A stretch of 38,203 bases of DNA from Setomelanomma holmii (lineage: Eukaryota; Ascomycota; Dothideomycetes; Pleosporales; Phaeosphaeriaceae): positions 194,185 through 232,387 of the forward strand of contig ML978201.1 in NCBI GenBank assembly GCA_010015745.1. The letters run 5' to 3'. Positions 18,199 through 29,723 of the stretch are shown here, piece after piece. Both the position numbers and the translations under genes were made by a program. The first letter of the stretch is position 1; each line of letters opens with the position of its first letter. Under the pieces are notes generated by a model that saw nothing but the letters and a program-made list of their open reading frames with translations, searched no databases and was not told the DNA's origin.

Positions 18199-21100
18199 CT
18201 ACGAAGCAGTAACAAGCACGTAGCTTGTAATCGCATCCATGCGCTCCTTGGTCAACTTGAGCCCGACCTTGAACATCTCCATCGCGACGCCCTGCTCCTT
18301 CTTCTCCAATTCATTGAACCGCTCTCTGGTCAACAACCACGCTACACTGTCATTCTCCACCGCCACTGTGCCCGTTCGATCTGTCTCGCTGAAGAAAGGC
18401 AGCTCACCGCACGTTGTGCCCGGCAAAATGACCTCGAAAAAGCAGCCCTGATCGAGCTCGTACTCTGCGCGAAATCTGCCTTTCTCGAGGATGTAAAACC
18501 CATCTGGGTCATCACCTTGTGAGTACAGCACCGTGCCAGCCGCGTATTCCTTGCGCTCAAAGTACGGCGCGACAGTGTGCCAGAAGTCTTCGTTCTTAGG
18601 TGATACGTCTTCGAAGGTCTGGAGGATGATCCTGAGGGGTTGGGCAAAGTTCTTCCAGCGCGACGGAGCGGATTGGGAGGATGGGACTGTATCTTGCGAG
18701 GAGTTGTCAGGGATAGAGAGGGTTTCGTCACGTCCCTCGCGCATAGTTGAGCGTGCGGCTACGAGTCGGGCACCTCGACGTGGCGATGCGAAGACTGGAT
18801 TCAGAGAGCTCGCGCCAAAGGAGGTCGGTGAGCCACCTGTTGCAATTTGCTGGCTATCGGATCCTTTGCCATTGATGGCCATTGGTGGGCTGGCGTGCTG
18901 GCGCTTCGTGGACTGCGCGTTACAGTGCTTGTAGAAGACCTCGAGCAATTCATTCTCGCACGATTCCAGCGCTGTGTTGAGATCCTCGAAGACTTCCGGT
19001 GGGGCAACACCCTCGTCTCCTTCTTGCTCATCAAGTAGCCCAACGTTTTGTAGAGCCTTGCCAACTTGATGGGCGAAAGACACTCCCGAGAGGATCATCT
19101 TGACGTTCTTGCGGCTGAGGATACGGTTGATGCGCTGGAAGCCTTCTGAGCTGGAAAAGTCGACATCGTTGACATGCTTGAAGTCGACGATGATGAAGCT
19201 CACTGGCTGCTTCTCGAAGTTGTCTTCTTCGATCAATGATCGCATGTAATCCTCGACGGACACGATTGTGCCAAAGAAGAGAAAGCCTCCAAGCTTGATC
19301 ACCCTGATCTGACCGCGTACCTTGTTCAGGTAACGAAGATCAGCACGCGGGCGTCGAACGGTTGATTCTGCTACAACGCCGCTATAGGATGCGCGAATTG
19401 CGGGATGACGAGAGCTCTGTACGACGTAGCTTACGCAGGCCAAGACAATGCCGACGAATATGCCGACCACGAAGTCGTGAATGCCCATGATGAGGACGAT
19501 CGCTAAGATGGTCAGATACTCGAGCTTGTGGCATTTTCCGAAAGTGTCCCAGAGAGCTTCTTTCATAAGGTCGATACCAAGGAGGAATATGAGAGCGCCA
19601 ACCAGACAGATAGGGATGAAACCGATCATGGCGGGGCCTGCGATCCAAACAGCAGTAGTTGCGGCACCAAGCAGTACACCAGCTATTCGGCTGTCGCCAC
19701 CATTGTCGATGAACATGACACTGTTCGCGTAGACGAGGTAATTTTGGATGCTGCCAACCAAGCCAGAGACGGTGTTCGATACACCGTGAGCGATCAACTC
19801 TCGATTGACGTCGAGATTGTCTTCTTTGACCGCTGCACCCAAGGCTGGGACGTTGATGGGAACGTGGATGATGCCAAAGAAGGAAAGCGCAAACATGGTC
19901 GGGATGGTGCTAGCTAATGCCGCTGCGTCAATGCTGCCAAACTCTGCAGATAGTGTTAGTGTTTGGTAGAGGCAGCGAAAGCCTACGCAAACTTACTAAA
20001 ATATGAGTAGAATCTGTAAAACTGAACGCCAGCCTCGGGCTGCTCGAAAATCCAGCCAGCGTTGCGGACGACTTCGAGATCCATGCGGAAGATGCCTTTG
20101 ACAATGGTATAAAACGTAGCGAAAATCATGATGAAGAAAGCAGGCAAAACAAAAGGGCTTTTGACCATGCGTTGAAGTAGCATAATGGAAATGGCCAAAT
20201 AGAGTGGCAAGGCCCACAAATACCACGTATCGGCTGAGAACAGCTTCTGCAGAGTGGCAAGGTCGTAGTTGAGGTTGCCTTCAATACGCGCTGAGACTTC
20301 GATGCCAGTGACGACCAAGAAGAATCCTACACCACCGATACAGCCGATGAGGATATGGCGAGGGAAGAAGCTGACCAGGTTGCCAAGCCTGAAGCCTCCA
20401 AGAGCCAGGAAAATGACGCCAGTGAGGACGGAGCTCAGACAGTACGACACAATGGTAGTGGCAATGATGGCCTCAGGTGGCTTTCCCTCCATTTGGTTCA
20501 TGATAGAGTAGGCCATTTTGTGGAAGAAGGGCACAACCTCGATCATCTCAGACCCAACACCACCCCGGAACATGGAAAGACCCAGCGAATAGCATAGCTG
20601 AGAGACAATACAACTGACGAAGAAGATGGAGATGCCGTCGGGACCTGTTTGGCTGAAGATGGGCGCTCCAAGTGGGAAGAGGATGTAGCCATATGACAGC
20701 GCGTCTAGGATGTTGAGCAGCAACCCAAGAAAGACTGCGGACAGTGTCTGTATGCTTCCGAGCGCCTGCGAGACAAGGGCAGCCGTGGTGTAATTTTTCG
20801 GGTTGGCGAACGAACGACCCAAGCCCACAACGTGCTCACGTCCCGCCGCAAAAGCCTGCCCGATCCGCACAGGTAGAGTCGATGCGGTGGATTGCTCGGA
20901 TGTCTGACTCTTGGCGTGCTGCTTTGGCTGGGAGTCGAGCCGCGGGAGTCTGGGTACAGGCAGCAGAGGGGTGCGCTCATTCGCGTCTTGCACCACTACA
21001 TCCGGCACCCTCGAGCTCTGCGAGCCCTTGCGGTCGTCCCGTCTCCCGCGCAGTGAGCCGCCAAAGAAGCTGTGCTCGGTCCGTTCCGGGCCGATAACGG

Positions 21101-21619
21101 TCTCGGGTGTTTCTGGCTCGCTGTCCTCGTCGATTGTGCCTGCCCACGCCGAGTCTGGTGAGGCCCGTCCTCCGCTGTATTCCGCGAGCAGACCCGCATG
21201 GCGCCCCGACGCTGCATCCGCGTCCACGAAGCTGTGTCGTTGCGGGCGGTCCTGGTATTCTTCGGCATCGAGGGCATACGACGCCAGCTGAGAGCTCCGT
21301 TCCCGCACGCCTTGGGACGAGTATTGTGGGGTCGAGTCTGGCCGGTCGTCAGCTGATGGTGGTGTTGATCTACGGTCCACAGCTTACCAGTGTGCGCGGT
21401 CTGATGGGCGAAGGATCGGACGGGATTGCGCGTGTTGTACGAGCTGGAAAGCGTCTGGGACGTGATCGAGTGTGATCGTATTGCGCGCGATCGCGGCAGT
21501 GTGTATCCTCCATTCTCTGCCTGCGACAGATCCTGCGCAAAGTCGGCGTCGTGTACGGCATCGCCAGTGAATGGCAGCTGCTGCTCAGCTTCGCGGTTCG
21601 AGGTTTGACGCGAAGGCAT
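18199..21619 (-). CDS. SulP/SLC26-family transporter with STAS and cyclic-nucleotide-binding domains (yeast YGR125W/Vsb1 type)
   Basis: Three exons (21619..21388, 21337..19997, 19943..18199) with 50- and 53-nt introns give 1105 residues. ATG 21619 is the first true ATG. The order is a disordered Ser/Arg-rich N-terminus of about 230 residues, then the SulP membrane core starting near GLLLNILDALSYGYILFPLG. The core runs through FRGGVGSEMIEVVPFFHKMA and, after the second junction, FFGIIHVPINVPALG. A STAS domain (about residues 735-860, IRVIKLGGFLFFGTIVSVED, IIVDFKHVNDVDFSS) and a cNMP-binding-like domain (about 985-1085, LYSQGDDPDGFYILEKGRF, GELPFF) follow. This combination and length match yeast YGR125W/Vsb1, a vacuolar membrane protein linked to basic amino acid storage, rather than a plasma-membrane sulfate permease. 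Substrate and location here are inferred by that match. Confidence 0.9.
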
Positions 21620-22532
21620 TACGGCGGCGATGCGGCGGGGATCCAATGGGAATGGAACTAGAGAGCAGAGAACTATTCACTTCTACCAAGCATTGCTGGA
21701 CCCTGAGGCGTTCACTGGGACACCTGGGAGCGGAACCGCGGGACGCAAGCGGAGTGGACCCGTGGGTGGGCTGGCGACGCGACGGTTGCGGCAGAGGGAG
21801 GAGGGGGGGACGGCTATAACGCACTGCACCTGAGCAAACATGATCACGATAGCTGGGATGGTGTCGGGGTGTTGATAGGGCTGCGCAGCTAGTCTGGAGC
21901 TTTGGCATGGAAAGGAAAAGTTTGCTGGGCAACCGGGCCTTTGAGACTCGAAATTGCGGACCTTTCAGCCCACCCCAACGTCATCGCCGCTAAGCTGAGG
22001 TACGTACCCAACCTTTTTGATCCTGCACAACTCCCACTTCTTCAATTCACTCTCAACTCATTTTCGAATTGACCTGTGTCGGCTTCACCGTGGTTGGTGA
22101 CTATCAACACAGTGGTGCACTTCCCTCGGTTCGCAATTATGACGCAAAATCACTTCACATGCGAACGGCGCCGTTTTCTGATCGGTACCGGGCTTGCATT
22201 CGCTTATGCACCTCAACGTTCGCAGAGCCTGCCATGGGATCGCGTGGGGCAACGACATCGGAGAGTACCGCTGATCTTATAAACGTTATTTGTTTCGCCT
22301 CTCGTCATCTCAGCTGCAACCTGATGGGAATTGTCTGTCGGTCTCAGGACCTCTTGCATGAACCTGTCGCGCACGATTTGCATGTCCTCACAGAAAACGG
22401 AATGCAACCAGGTAGTGCCGAGTGGTCAGTCGTTGGACAGCCACGACAACAGCAAAGTTCTAAAAGAAAACTGTTCCTAATGCGCTAAAAGCGACGTGCG
22501 CTTCGATCATAGGAATATGTGTCAGGCCCACT
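21620..22532. other. intergenic, nothing recognised
   Basis: Holds the promoter of the SulP gene and the 3' flank of the MFS gene. A 139-codon plus frame at 22069..22488 has no motif, no splice support and overlaps others. Confidence 0.4.
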
Positions 22533-24205
22533 TCAAGCCTTATTGTCGCCAACCTCATGCACCTCCGTCACTGTCGAATCCTGCACCACCTTGGCCGCAG
22601 TAGCAGCCAACACATCGCGCGCCTCCTTCTCCGACTCGAACAAGAAAGTCAACTCTTCGAGTGTCTTACCATACGTCTCTGGGAACAAGAAGTATATAAA
22701 CACAACCTCGAAACATAGCCAGACCACGTAAATGATCAGATACTTCCAGTCCAAGTTATCGAGACCAATGGGGTTTACGAACGAGCCAAGCATGACGGCA
22801 GATCGTCCCCAGAGCTGGAACCACGAAAGGCCCTTGGTACGCACGTAGTACGGGAAGATCTCCACCATGTACACGTATGTCAACGCGTTGTATGCGATGC
22901 AGTAGGCCGGCTTGTACAGGAAGATGAAGACGAGGACGACGTAGCCTGTTTCCTTGGTGCCGGAAATGCGGTTCCGAGCTTGTGCGATCGTCCAGGCAGT
23001 GTATACAGCGACCAGGCATGATGAGCAAAGGAGATACATTCTGCGTCGTGGGAAGCGTGGTGTGATCCCAGCCATGATGATAGCGACCACAAAACCCCAC
23101 GCCTCTGTCCCGACGTTGTAGCGTACTTGCATGTGGGGATCAGTAATGCCTATTTTGACCAGGATCGGCACGAGGTACTGTGAAATCAGATTGTTACCGC
23201 TGTACTGCACGAACAGCCCAAGTGCTGCAGCAACGAGTGAGCGGTGACGCATACCCTTCGTCTGGAAGAGTTCAGCCCACCCGCGAGAACGCGACTCGTT
23301 TTCAATCTCGAGCGCTTTGCGAATCTCAGCAATCTCGATATGCGGAAGCTCATTGGACGCATCGCCTTCAGCATGATACTTGATCAAAATCTCGAGCGCT
23401 TCTTCGCTCCGATCTTTCGACACGAGCCAACGCGGACTCTCGGGAACGGTGTACGCAAACGCAATCTGGATTATCGATGGTACAGCCTGGAGCATGGAAG
23501 GAAGGCGCCAGCTCCAATCATTCGGGATCAAAAGAGTGCGCACGACGATACCAGCACCGAGGATTGAACCAACGCCAAAGAAGGCGTTGAACATGGATCC
23601 CAAAAATGCGCGTTCCTTTGGATGGCCGAGTTCGCCTAGCAAGGCGGCGCCAGACACGATGGCATATACGATGCCATGACCTAGAATTATGCGAGACCAG
23701 ATGAACATGACCACTATAGGTGTCAGTACGTTCCACGCTTCGTTCATGCAACGCTTACGGTCCTGCGATAGTCCTTGCATGATGGCGCCAACCATCATGA
23801 TGATACTGCCAAGGATGATGCTTCTTCTCCGTCCGAGATGATCACTGACGATTGCGACGAACGGAATACTGCTAATCGCGCCGAGATTGTAGCATGCGAC
23901 TAGCAGTCCAAGATTGCCGCCTTTGGGATTGTTGAAGTAGGCTTTCCAGTAGCTGAGGGCTTGCATGCCGTTCATCTAAAGGATTGTGAGTTGCGCTGGC
24001 GTCGCCAATAGGTCGGTCGCGATAGAGTGTAGCTGCAGCTTACCATGGAGCTGTCAAACCCTGACGTAGACTCGATGAAGAGACAGAATGGGACCAGATT
24101 CAAGTATAACCGCCGTAGATTGGGCTTATTCCACCATCGTACATGGTCATTGGCAATCAACCGTTCGATAATGCCTTGTTCTTCGGCGGCCAGTGGTGGT
24201 GCCAT
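22533..24205 (-). CDS. sugar-porter MFS transporter (hexose/lactose-permease type)
   Basis: Exons 24205..24044, 23975..23759 and 23713..22533 give 519 residues. The first intron is 68 nt (23976..24043). The second (GTAAGC...CTATAG, 23714..23758) is 45 nt, a multiple of three, and has no stop, so read-through would insert 15 residues between the second and third loops. Splicing restores the expected GLSQDLVMFIWSRIILGHG. Sugar-porter signatures are DHLGRRRSI, VPESPRWLVSKDR at the central loop, and PETYGKTLEELTFLFE after the last helix. Twelve hydrophobic helices fit the family. The N-terminal tail (WWNKPNLRRLYLNLVPFC) is typical of the fungal LAC12-like/hexose group. The substrate cannot be told from sequence. 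It sits upstream of the SulP gene on the same strand. Confidence 0.9.
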
Positions 24206-25760
24206 GTTGTATGATTTCGGACGTCGCCAGATTGTAGGTGACTGTGGTCGTTGTGTACGTTGATGTGCCCAAGAGATCTCAGCATGAGATGCCTGTGGAG
24301 AAGCGCCGAACGGAGACCGCCCACTTTGATGTTAACCAAGCAGTCTTTATACATCGGCCCTACTTCACCATGCCGAAAGGTGTCATCGGTCAAGTAAAAA
24401 GCGAAGTATCACGACGGAAGCTCCTACTGCCTTGGCTTTGAGGGGTTGGTAGCATCGCAGTAACCTAAAGAGTGGATGGTTCCATATTGTAGATATCCCG
24501 CGAATGATTTCGGGCCTGCCAAGAAGTGATATGCACAACGTTGTCTCCTGTTGTACTGTAGTCGGCATGCACGGCCAGTATTTGCCGATGGTGTTGCACT
24601 TTGATAGTGCGGTCGGTCAAGCTGTTCTACCCATCGAACCGTCAATCTCGTTATCGAAGTCGTTAAGCACATCCGTTTCGTGCATTTCTCCTTGCTGTCT
24701 CGATGATCAGACACAACTTCTCAAGGTAGCATATGTGCAGTGGTGGAAAAGTGCGTTTTACCCCGACGCCCGGTTTGTGGGGAAGGCTAGCTGTTTTTGA
24801 CGCGGTCCGTGTTGGAACGAGTTAAGAGGTGTGCGGGGAGCGTGTGAAGTTGGACAAATAATGCTCGTGTGCCGGGAAAAGTTTGGTACTATTTGTGTCT
24901 TACAAGCAAAACGCAGTGGCTTGTGAGGCTACTGATACTGGCGGCTGTTGGGGGTTGGCAAGTGCGACCGCGTAGCAGCGGGTACCGTTGCCGAGCCTCG
25001 CGCTTCGACTTGGGATCAGATGCACTTGCTTCTTGCGCCCATTCTGTTGCAGTGAATGCAGTGAAACAAAAGGTAATCGCGCGAAGCAGTAAGTCAAGTA
25101 TGGAACCGCGCAGGGCAGTAAATCTGAGTATCATGTGCTCTGTATTGTTGTCTGCTCCGTTGGTGATGACCTCTTCCCAGGCCATCAGCAGCGTCTGTTT
25201 ACATGACATATTTATGATCCAGTTCAGGTAAGAGGTGCTTGATATGATGAGGAAGCAGCATCAGACCGCCAGCACGTGGCACACGTGATGCGCTCCTCTC
25301 ATAAACCGGCACACATTCTGTCGACCTCTGACTCCCGTCGCTCAACTCGTGATATGTTACCCAACACGCCTTCTAGATCGAGCGCAATCGCACCTCTCCA
25401 CTGTTTGAGGTCATCGCAGTCCTTCGTGATGCAGTGTCTAGCTGTTTACAAAGCTTGAAGAGTGCTCCCTTTTTTGGCCCCCGCCCTGGGAAATCTCGGG
25501 CATTTTGTAACCCACTCACTCGCACGTCTGCATTATACATTGGCTCGGCAACACTTATGCTCTGCGCTTCGTTTGCAGGGCAGGCGATCTCACCATGCGA
25601 GTATCAAAAGGCATCGTCTCAGCCACACCATCCAAGCGAGGCAAAGCCTCATCAGCTGAGATCTTCCGCCTGGCTGGGATAAGAGGCTCGGTTCTCCTCT
25701 TGTTTCGATGTCAGTCTGCGAAGAACAGCTCGCTTCAAACCCAGAACATTGCAACTTACC
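24206..25760. other. intergenic, nothing recognised
   Basis: Promoter region of the sugar porter on the left and 5' flank of HET gene 2 on the right. All open frames are below 125 codons, overlap on opposite strands and show no motif. No repeat or RNA gene was recognised. Confidence 0.4.
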
Positions 25761-27790
25761 ATGGATTTCTCTTACAGCGAATCCATGGAGCCTTGGAAGA
25801 CTGCGCCTTCGGATAATAATGCGCGCATACGGATGCTTGAACTTCACCCTCTTCCATGGTACTACGAACTTTCACATTCCTTGTCCCGCTCCGTGGCACC
25901 TTGGGGTGGTTTCCGCTAAAGGCAGCAGTCCGCTATGTCTAGCCAGGCCGAGAGCGAGTCAGAACCTTATAAAACGCCATCGTACACATGGGGAGTTGGT
26001 GCAGCTTTGGATTACATCTATGTGAATGGACCCAAGCTTTCAATCACCTTCTCGTTGAAGTTGGCACTTCTACATCTATGACCAAAGTCGAAGCCGTTGA
26101 GGGTATGGGTGGACCAAATATGCATTGACCAGAAAAGCGACAAAGAAAGAACGAGCAAGTCAAGTATATGGATTGAATCTATCAGCACTGCGAAGAGGCC
26201 CTCGCGTTGCTAGGTCCCACCACAGATGGATTGGACGCATTGCTTGATGTACTGAACAAGATGGGCGCATTTACAGAGAGGTTCAACATGTTAGGGTACT
26301 ACAAGAAGAATGAATACTCCAAGTTGTAGAACATCAAGTTGAGAACCAATCTGGAAGACCCGGAAACCATCGAGTATCACGCCTTCTGCGATAGTATGAT
26401 TCCCGAATTGGGATGCGCCTTCTTCATTTCCATGGCTGCGTTCTACAGACGCCAATGGTTTTACCGGACTTGGGTGATACAGGAGTTCTCGCTACCACCA
26501 AGGTCACATTCTTCTGCGGTTACAAGTCCATTCAAGCGGAGACACTTATGTGTGTGTTGCAGATGACATCGACCATGGTTGCTAAGCTTACCAGACAGTT
26601 GCCGCACGGTGAGGAGTTGATGAAATGCGTGCAGATTCACGGGTGACTTCAACATGCTGCATCCGTTCGTCTCCTCTCGCCAGCGACGCAAGCCGTGGGA
26701 CGACCAGGACCATAAGTCTAATGGGGACAGTCTGTATCAACTCTTTCAAAAAGTACACGCGGGGCATGATTTTCGGGCCACCGTAGGGTGCGACATGATC
26801 TATAGGCTATGTGGCTTGGCTAATGACACGAAAGAACTTGGCGTAGTCCTAAGATACCCCAGGAAAGAAGCAGAAGAAGAAGAGGTTCGATTACACACGG
26901 CTATGGTCTACACAGATCTTGTGAGGAAGATCATTGAGAAGACTGGTAGTGTCGACCTGCTCACGTTCTCACAATACCTGAAGAAAGACATGACGCTCCC
27001 CAGCTGGGTACCGTACTGGCAATCACATTTGCGGAATTCCTTCCCTTCGACTGATAAGGACAAAGCTGTCGATTATCCGGCCGCTGCGATCGCTAGTCAC
27101 TTGGAAGAAAAAGGGTTACTACCAAGTTGGGTGCCGAACTGGCGCGTTGAGATCGATCGCTCATTCGCCTGGATGAGCGAGCCAACCCAACCACCTCTGT
27201 TCAACGCATACAACGGCCAGCCTCTGGAACTCAGTGCCTCTACAGACTATGGAGACACCATCTTGGCTTTGGAAGGCTGCATCCTCGATGAGATTGAAGA
27301 GATAGGAGGTCTCCCTGTCGAAGAACTCTACGAATACCTCTCGCAAGTCCAGCAAATGTGTCTCCTCTCAAGGCCAAAGGTGCGCACATATACAAGGACT
27401 CTGAAAGGCGGGATGAAGCAGTCCGGAGAGTTCCAGTCGCAGACATTGATCGAGATGAAGAGTATTCCTCCCATCCGAGCCAAGAAGGCATGCAAACTTA
27501 AGTGCAATCATTGTCTTGCGCAACTTGAGCTTCAGACGCAGTTTCAATCCTTGTCCACTTTGGACGAGTACAAGGCTAAAGCGGCACAGGTTGATGCTAT
27601 GGACCGAGAAAGGGCGTCGGATACTGATGGCAGAAGTAGCAATGGCAGTCTCTTTCGTATCCGCATGCAAGACCTTGTCGGGAAAAGACCGTTCCTCTCG
27701 AAGATTGGTTGTGCTGGCATGGTCCCAATATTCATGCGTCCTTGAGACGTAACTGCAGTTCTCACCGGCGGAAACATACCTTTATTGTAA
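25761..27790 (+). pseudogene. HET-domain gene 2, many stops and frameshifts
   Basis: The frame starts at ATG 25761 (MDFSYSESMEPW, then ARIRMLELHPLP, the usual HET lead-in). Stops interrupt it at TAA 25917-25919, TGA 26079-26081, TGA 26174-26176, TAG 26327-26329 and TGA 27743-27745. Frame changes are needed near 26155, 26490 and 26643. Across the breaks the HET order is clear: PYKTPSYTWG (usual ALSYTWG), IYVNGPKLSITFSLKLALLH, VWVDQICIDQKSDKERTS, IYQHCEEALALLGP, FYRTWVIQEFSL, DMIYRLCGLAND and LPSWVPYW. After the TGA at 27743 family-like sequence continues as DVTAVLTGGNIPLL. The 363-codon frame 26654..27745 is the longest intact piece and could be mistaken for a gene. LPSWVP.W occurs twice about 42 codons apart, perhaps an internal duplication. 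Confidence 0.85.
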
Positions 27791-28305
27791 TAAGGTCCCT
27801 CTAGTAGTATGACTACTATGGATAACCGAGTGGGAGGAAGTAGAGTGGCTCAGCGTATTGTATTGACTCTCGCATTGTGTGTTGTGTATCTTCCTGCAGA
27901 GTGCGGTAGCATCTACCACAGTACCTTCCTGCCTTTCAGGTCGCTCGCCCTGAGGCTTCCTTCCATCAACTTGGACTGAAACCACATCTCATCAACACCT
28001 TTCATCATTCGACCGGCAGAAGAAGGACAGTACCGGTTCATGGTGGAGTGCTATTGCGATGGCATCATGGATCAGGAGATTTTCAGACAAAGAGGAGAAG
28101 AGAGTATGGTAACCATCCTTTTGGCATAGCAATGTGCCAAAGTGTTACCAGAGCTTACAGCTCTGATAATCGCGGCCGTCTAGAACCCTATCTCAGAAAA
28201 CCAGGGCTTCTCATTTCTATGTGTTCCTTCTTGCGCAAGTACTCAGGAAACCGAGCACCCAAGAGCCCATTGTCGTTCCAGAATCATTCTGGTCTAGACT
28301 CTAGC
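27791..28305. other. convergent 3' intergenic region, nothing recognised
   Basis: Lies between the end of HET gene 2 (plus) and the stop of the ACS-type transporter (minus). No motif or repeat seen. Confidence 0.4.
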
Positions 28306-29072
28306 TTAGTAGACGTACTTGAAGTCCAGGTTATGCTCGCCCAGAACGTCAGTGCGGTTGTCCGGATGCTCGCCAGTGGAAAGCCGATCCTTCATTCTAT
28401 TCTCAATTCTGAAGTATACGATTTGAAGAGCAATCAATACCATACTCAAGATAATGGAGACCAGGCATCCCCAGCGGCCCAATTTATAAGGGGCCTGCCG
28501 GTAGATCTAGCCCGGCGATCAGTTAAATGCGATCAAGGTTGGAGCAGATGCGCTTACCTGGCCTACTATACAACACCAGCCACGTTTCCGACAGACTGAG
28601 AGATGCCGAGGAAGGTAGCTCGACGATAATGAGGAGCGGTGTTGTTGAGTATCCATGTCTCGTTGACACCCAGTCCATTATAGAGTGCTGCAGCTGTCAG
28701 TCTTCCGGGCATCGGTGGAGAGGCATGTGCTTACTTAAGGCAATCAGGAAGCATGCGAAGTACTCAACAGAAGAGACTTTCACCGTCAGAAGGATCGCAT
28801 AACCGAAGACGGCGAAGATATTGGCTATGAAGAGGACGGTACCGCGAAGAGCATACTTGTCGCCAACCTTAGCAGCAATGAAAAATGAGATGCCAACAAG
28901 GAGGTAGACTGGTATGCTGAGGTATTGGGTTTCCATTTTACTGTATCCCAAGCCGTTTCTTAGGATCGAAGGGAGAAAGGTGCTGAAGCTATAGAGAAAA
29001 ATGTCTTGGAAAAACTGTATCAAAGCTCTACATTGAAAGGTCAGTCATGATGAAGATTAACGTGTTTTTATA

Positions 29073-29108
29073 AGCGAGTCGCGCATACAAGCGAGTCGCG
29101 CACCCCAC
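29073..29108 (+). repeat. left TIR of the 466-bp element, with doubled 11-mer
   Basis: The 36-bp repeat contains GCGAGTCGCGC twice, spaced 17 bp apart, then CACCCCAC. The right copy is at 29503-29538. Doubling of the inner motif probably reflects two transposase contact sites. Confidence 0.88.
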
Positions 29109-29502
29109 CAACTTTCTTCTGTACTCTTTTTCAAACCTACAATGGCTCCATGCTACGTTACTCAAAAGTCTTCAGATGAAGGAGATATCCAGCTTGCAAT
29201 CTCATCTCTCAATACGCACCAAATTCAAAGTAATCGACGCGCTACTACTGCCTTTAACGTAGACTCCGCAACAAGCAATTAAGTGGGGCTCAGAAGGTTA
29301 GAGCATGAACAGCGTCAAGGTGGAGAGCAATCAGGCCTTAGCCGCCAGGCTCTGGCGCGCTGCAAGAGGTGTAGAGAGACTGGGCATGACTCGCGTACGT
29401 GCAGAAAAGATACTTGAGACAATACGTAATCCTGTATAACAATTTCTATATATTAATCTAGTTCGTGGTTGAGTTGTACGCTTAAAGAGGTGCAGAGAGT
29501 TA

Positions 29503-29538
29503 GTGGGGTGCGCGACTCACTTGTATGCGCGACTCGAT
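29503..29538 (-). repeat. right TIR of the 466-bp element
   Basis: Inverted copy of 29073-29108 with two mismatches, both near the repeated 11-mers. It abuts the TA at 29539-29540 that also borders the larger element. Confidence 0.88.
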
Positions 29539-29540
29539 TA

Positions 29541-29584
29541 CCGTGGTGCCCGGCCGTCCGAGCCACCCGGCCGTCCGAGCCACC
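29541..29584 (+). repeat. left TIR of pogo element
   Basis: 44-bp terminal inverted repeat with two tandem copies of a 17-mer (CCGGCCGTCCGAGCCAC, the first preceded by CCGTGGTG). Its inverted partner is at 31625-31668. Confidence 0.92.
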
Positions 29585-29723
29585 TTGAACATCAAAACAG
29601 CACCTATACTTAAGGCTGTTAAGCCACGTACAATAGCTATCATCGCGACATGTTTTTGTAGTGAGATCTATAGATCTTGATTAATATATACAGCTATCTA
29701 TATTTAGCTGGAAGATTGATTGC

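Larger units (their letters stand above)
29073..29538 (+). mobile_element. 466-bp internally deleted pogo/Fot1-type element (MITE-like)
   Basis: Terminal inverted repeats of 36 bp (29073-29108 and 29503-29538) match at 34 positions, and the element is flanked by TA (29071-29072 and 29539-29540). Inside, a plus-strand frame from ATG 29142 encodes 46 residues (SSDEGDIQLAISSLNTHQIQ, then RRATTAFNV) resembling the psq-type helix-turn-helix start of Fot1/pogo transposases. A second frame ends RCKRCRETGHDSRTCRKDT, a CX2CX4HX4C zinc knuckle as found at the C-terminus of many fungal pogo transposases. The whole catalytic middle is missing, so this is a non-autonomous deletion derivative. It lies inside an intron of the dead ACS transporter, antisense to it, directly against the larger element. 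Confidence 0.88.

Noticed and set aside
22069..22488. 139-codon plus-strand open frame between SulP and sugar porter genes
   Set aside because: No motif, signal peptide or intron support; probably chance.
22533..24205. SulP and sugar porter as a functional pair
   Set aside because: Same strand but separated by 0.9 kb, with no known link between the families; treated as ordinary neighbours.
26654..27745. 363-codon open frame as a stand-alone gene
   Set aside because: It starts in the middle of a HET protein, and upstream family sequence continues in other frames. It is part of HET pseudogene 2.
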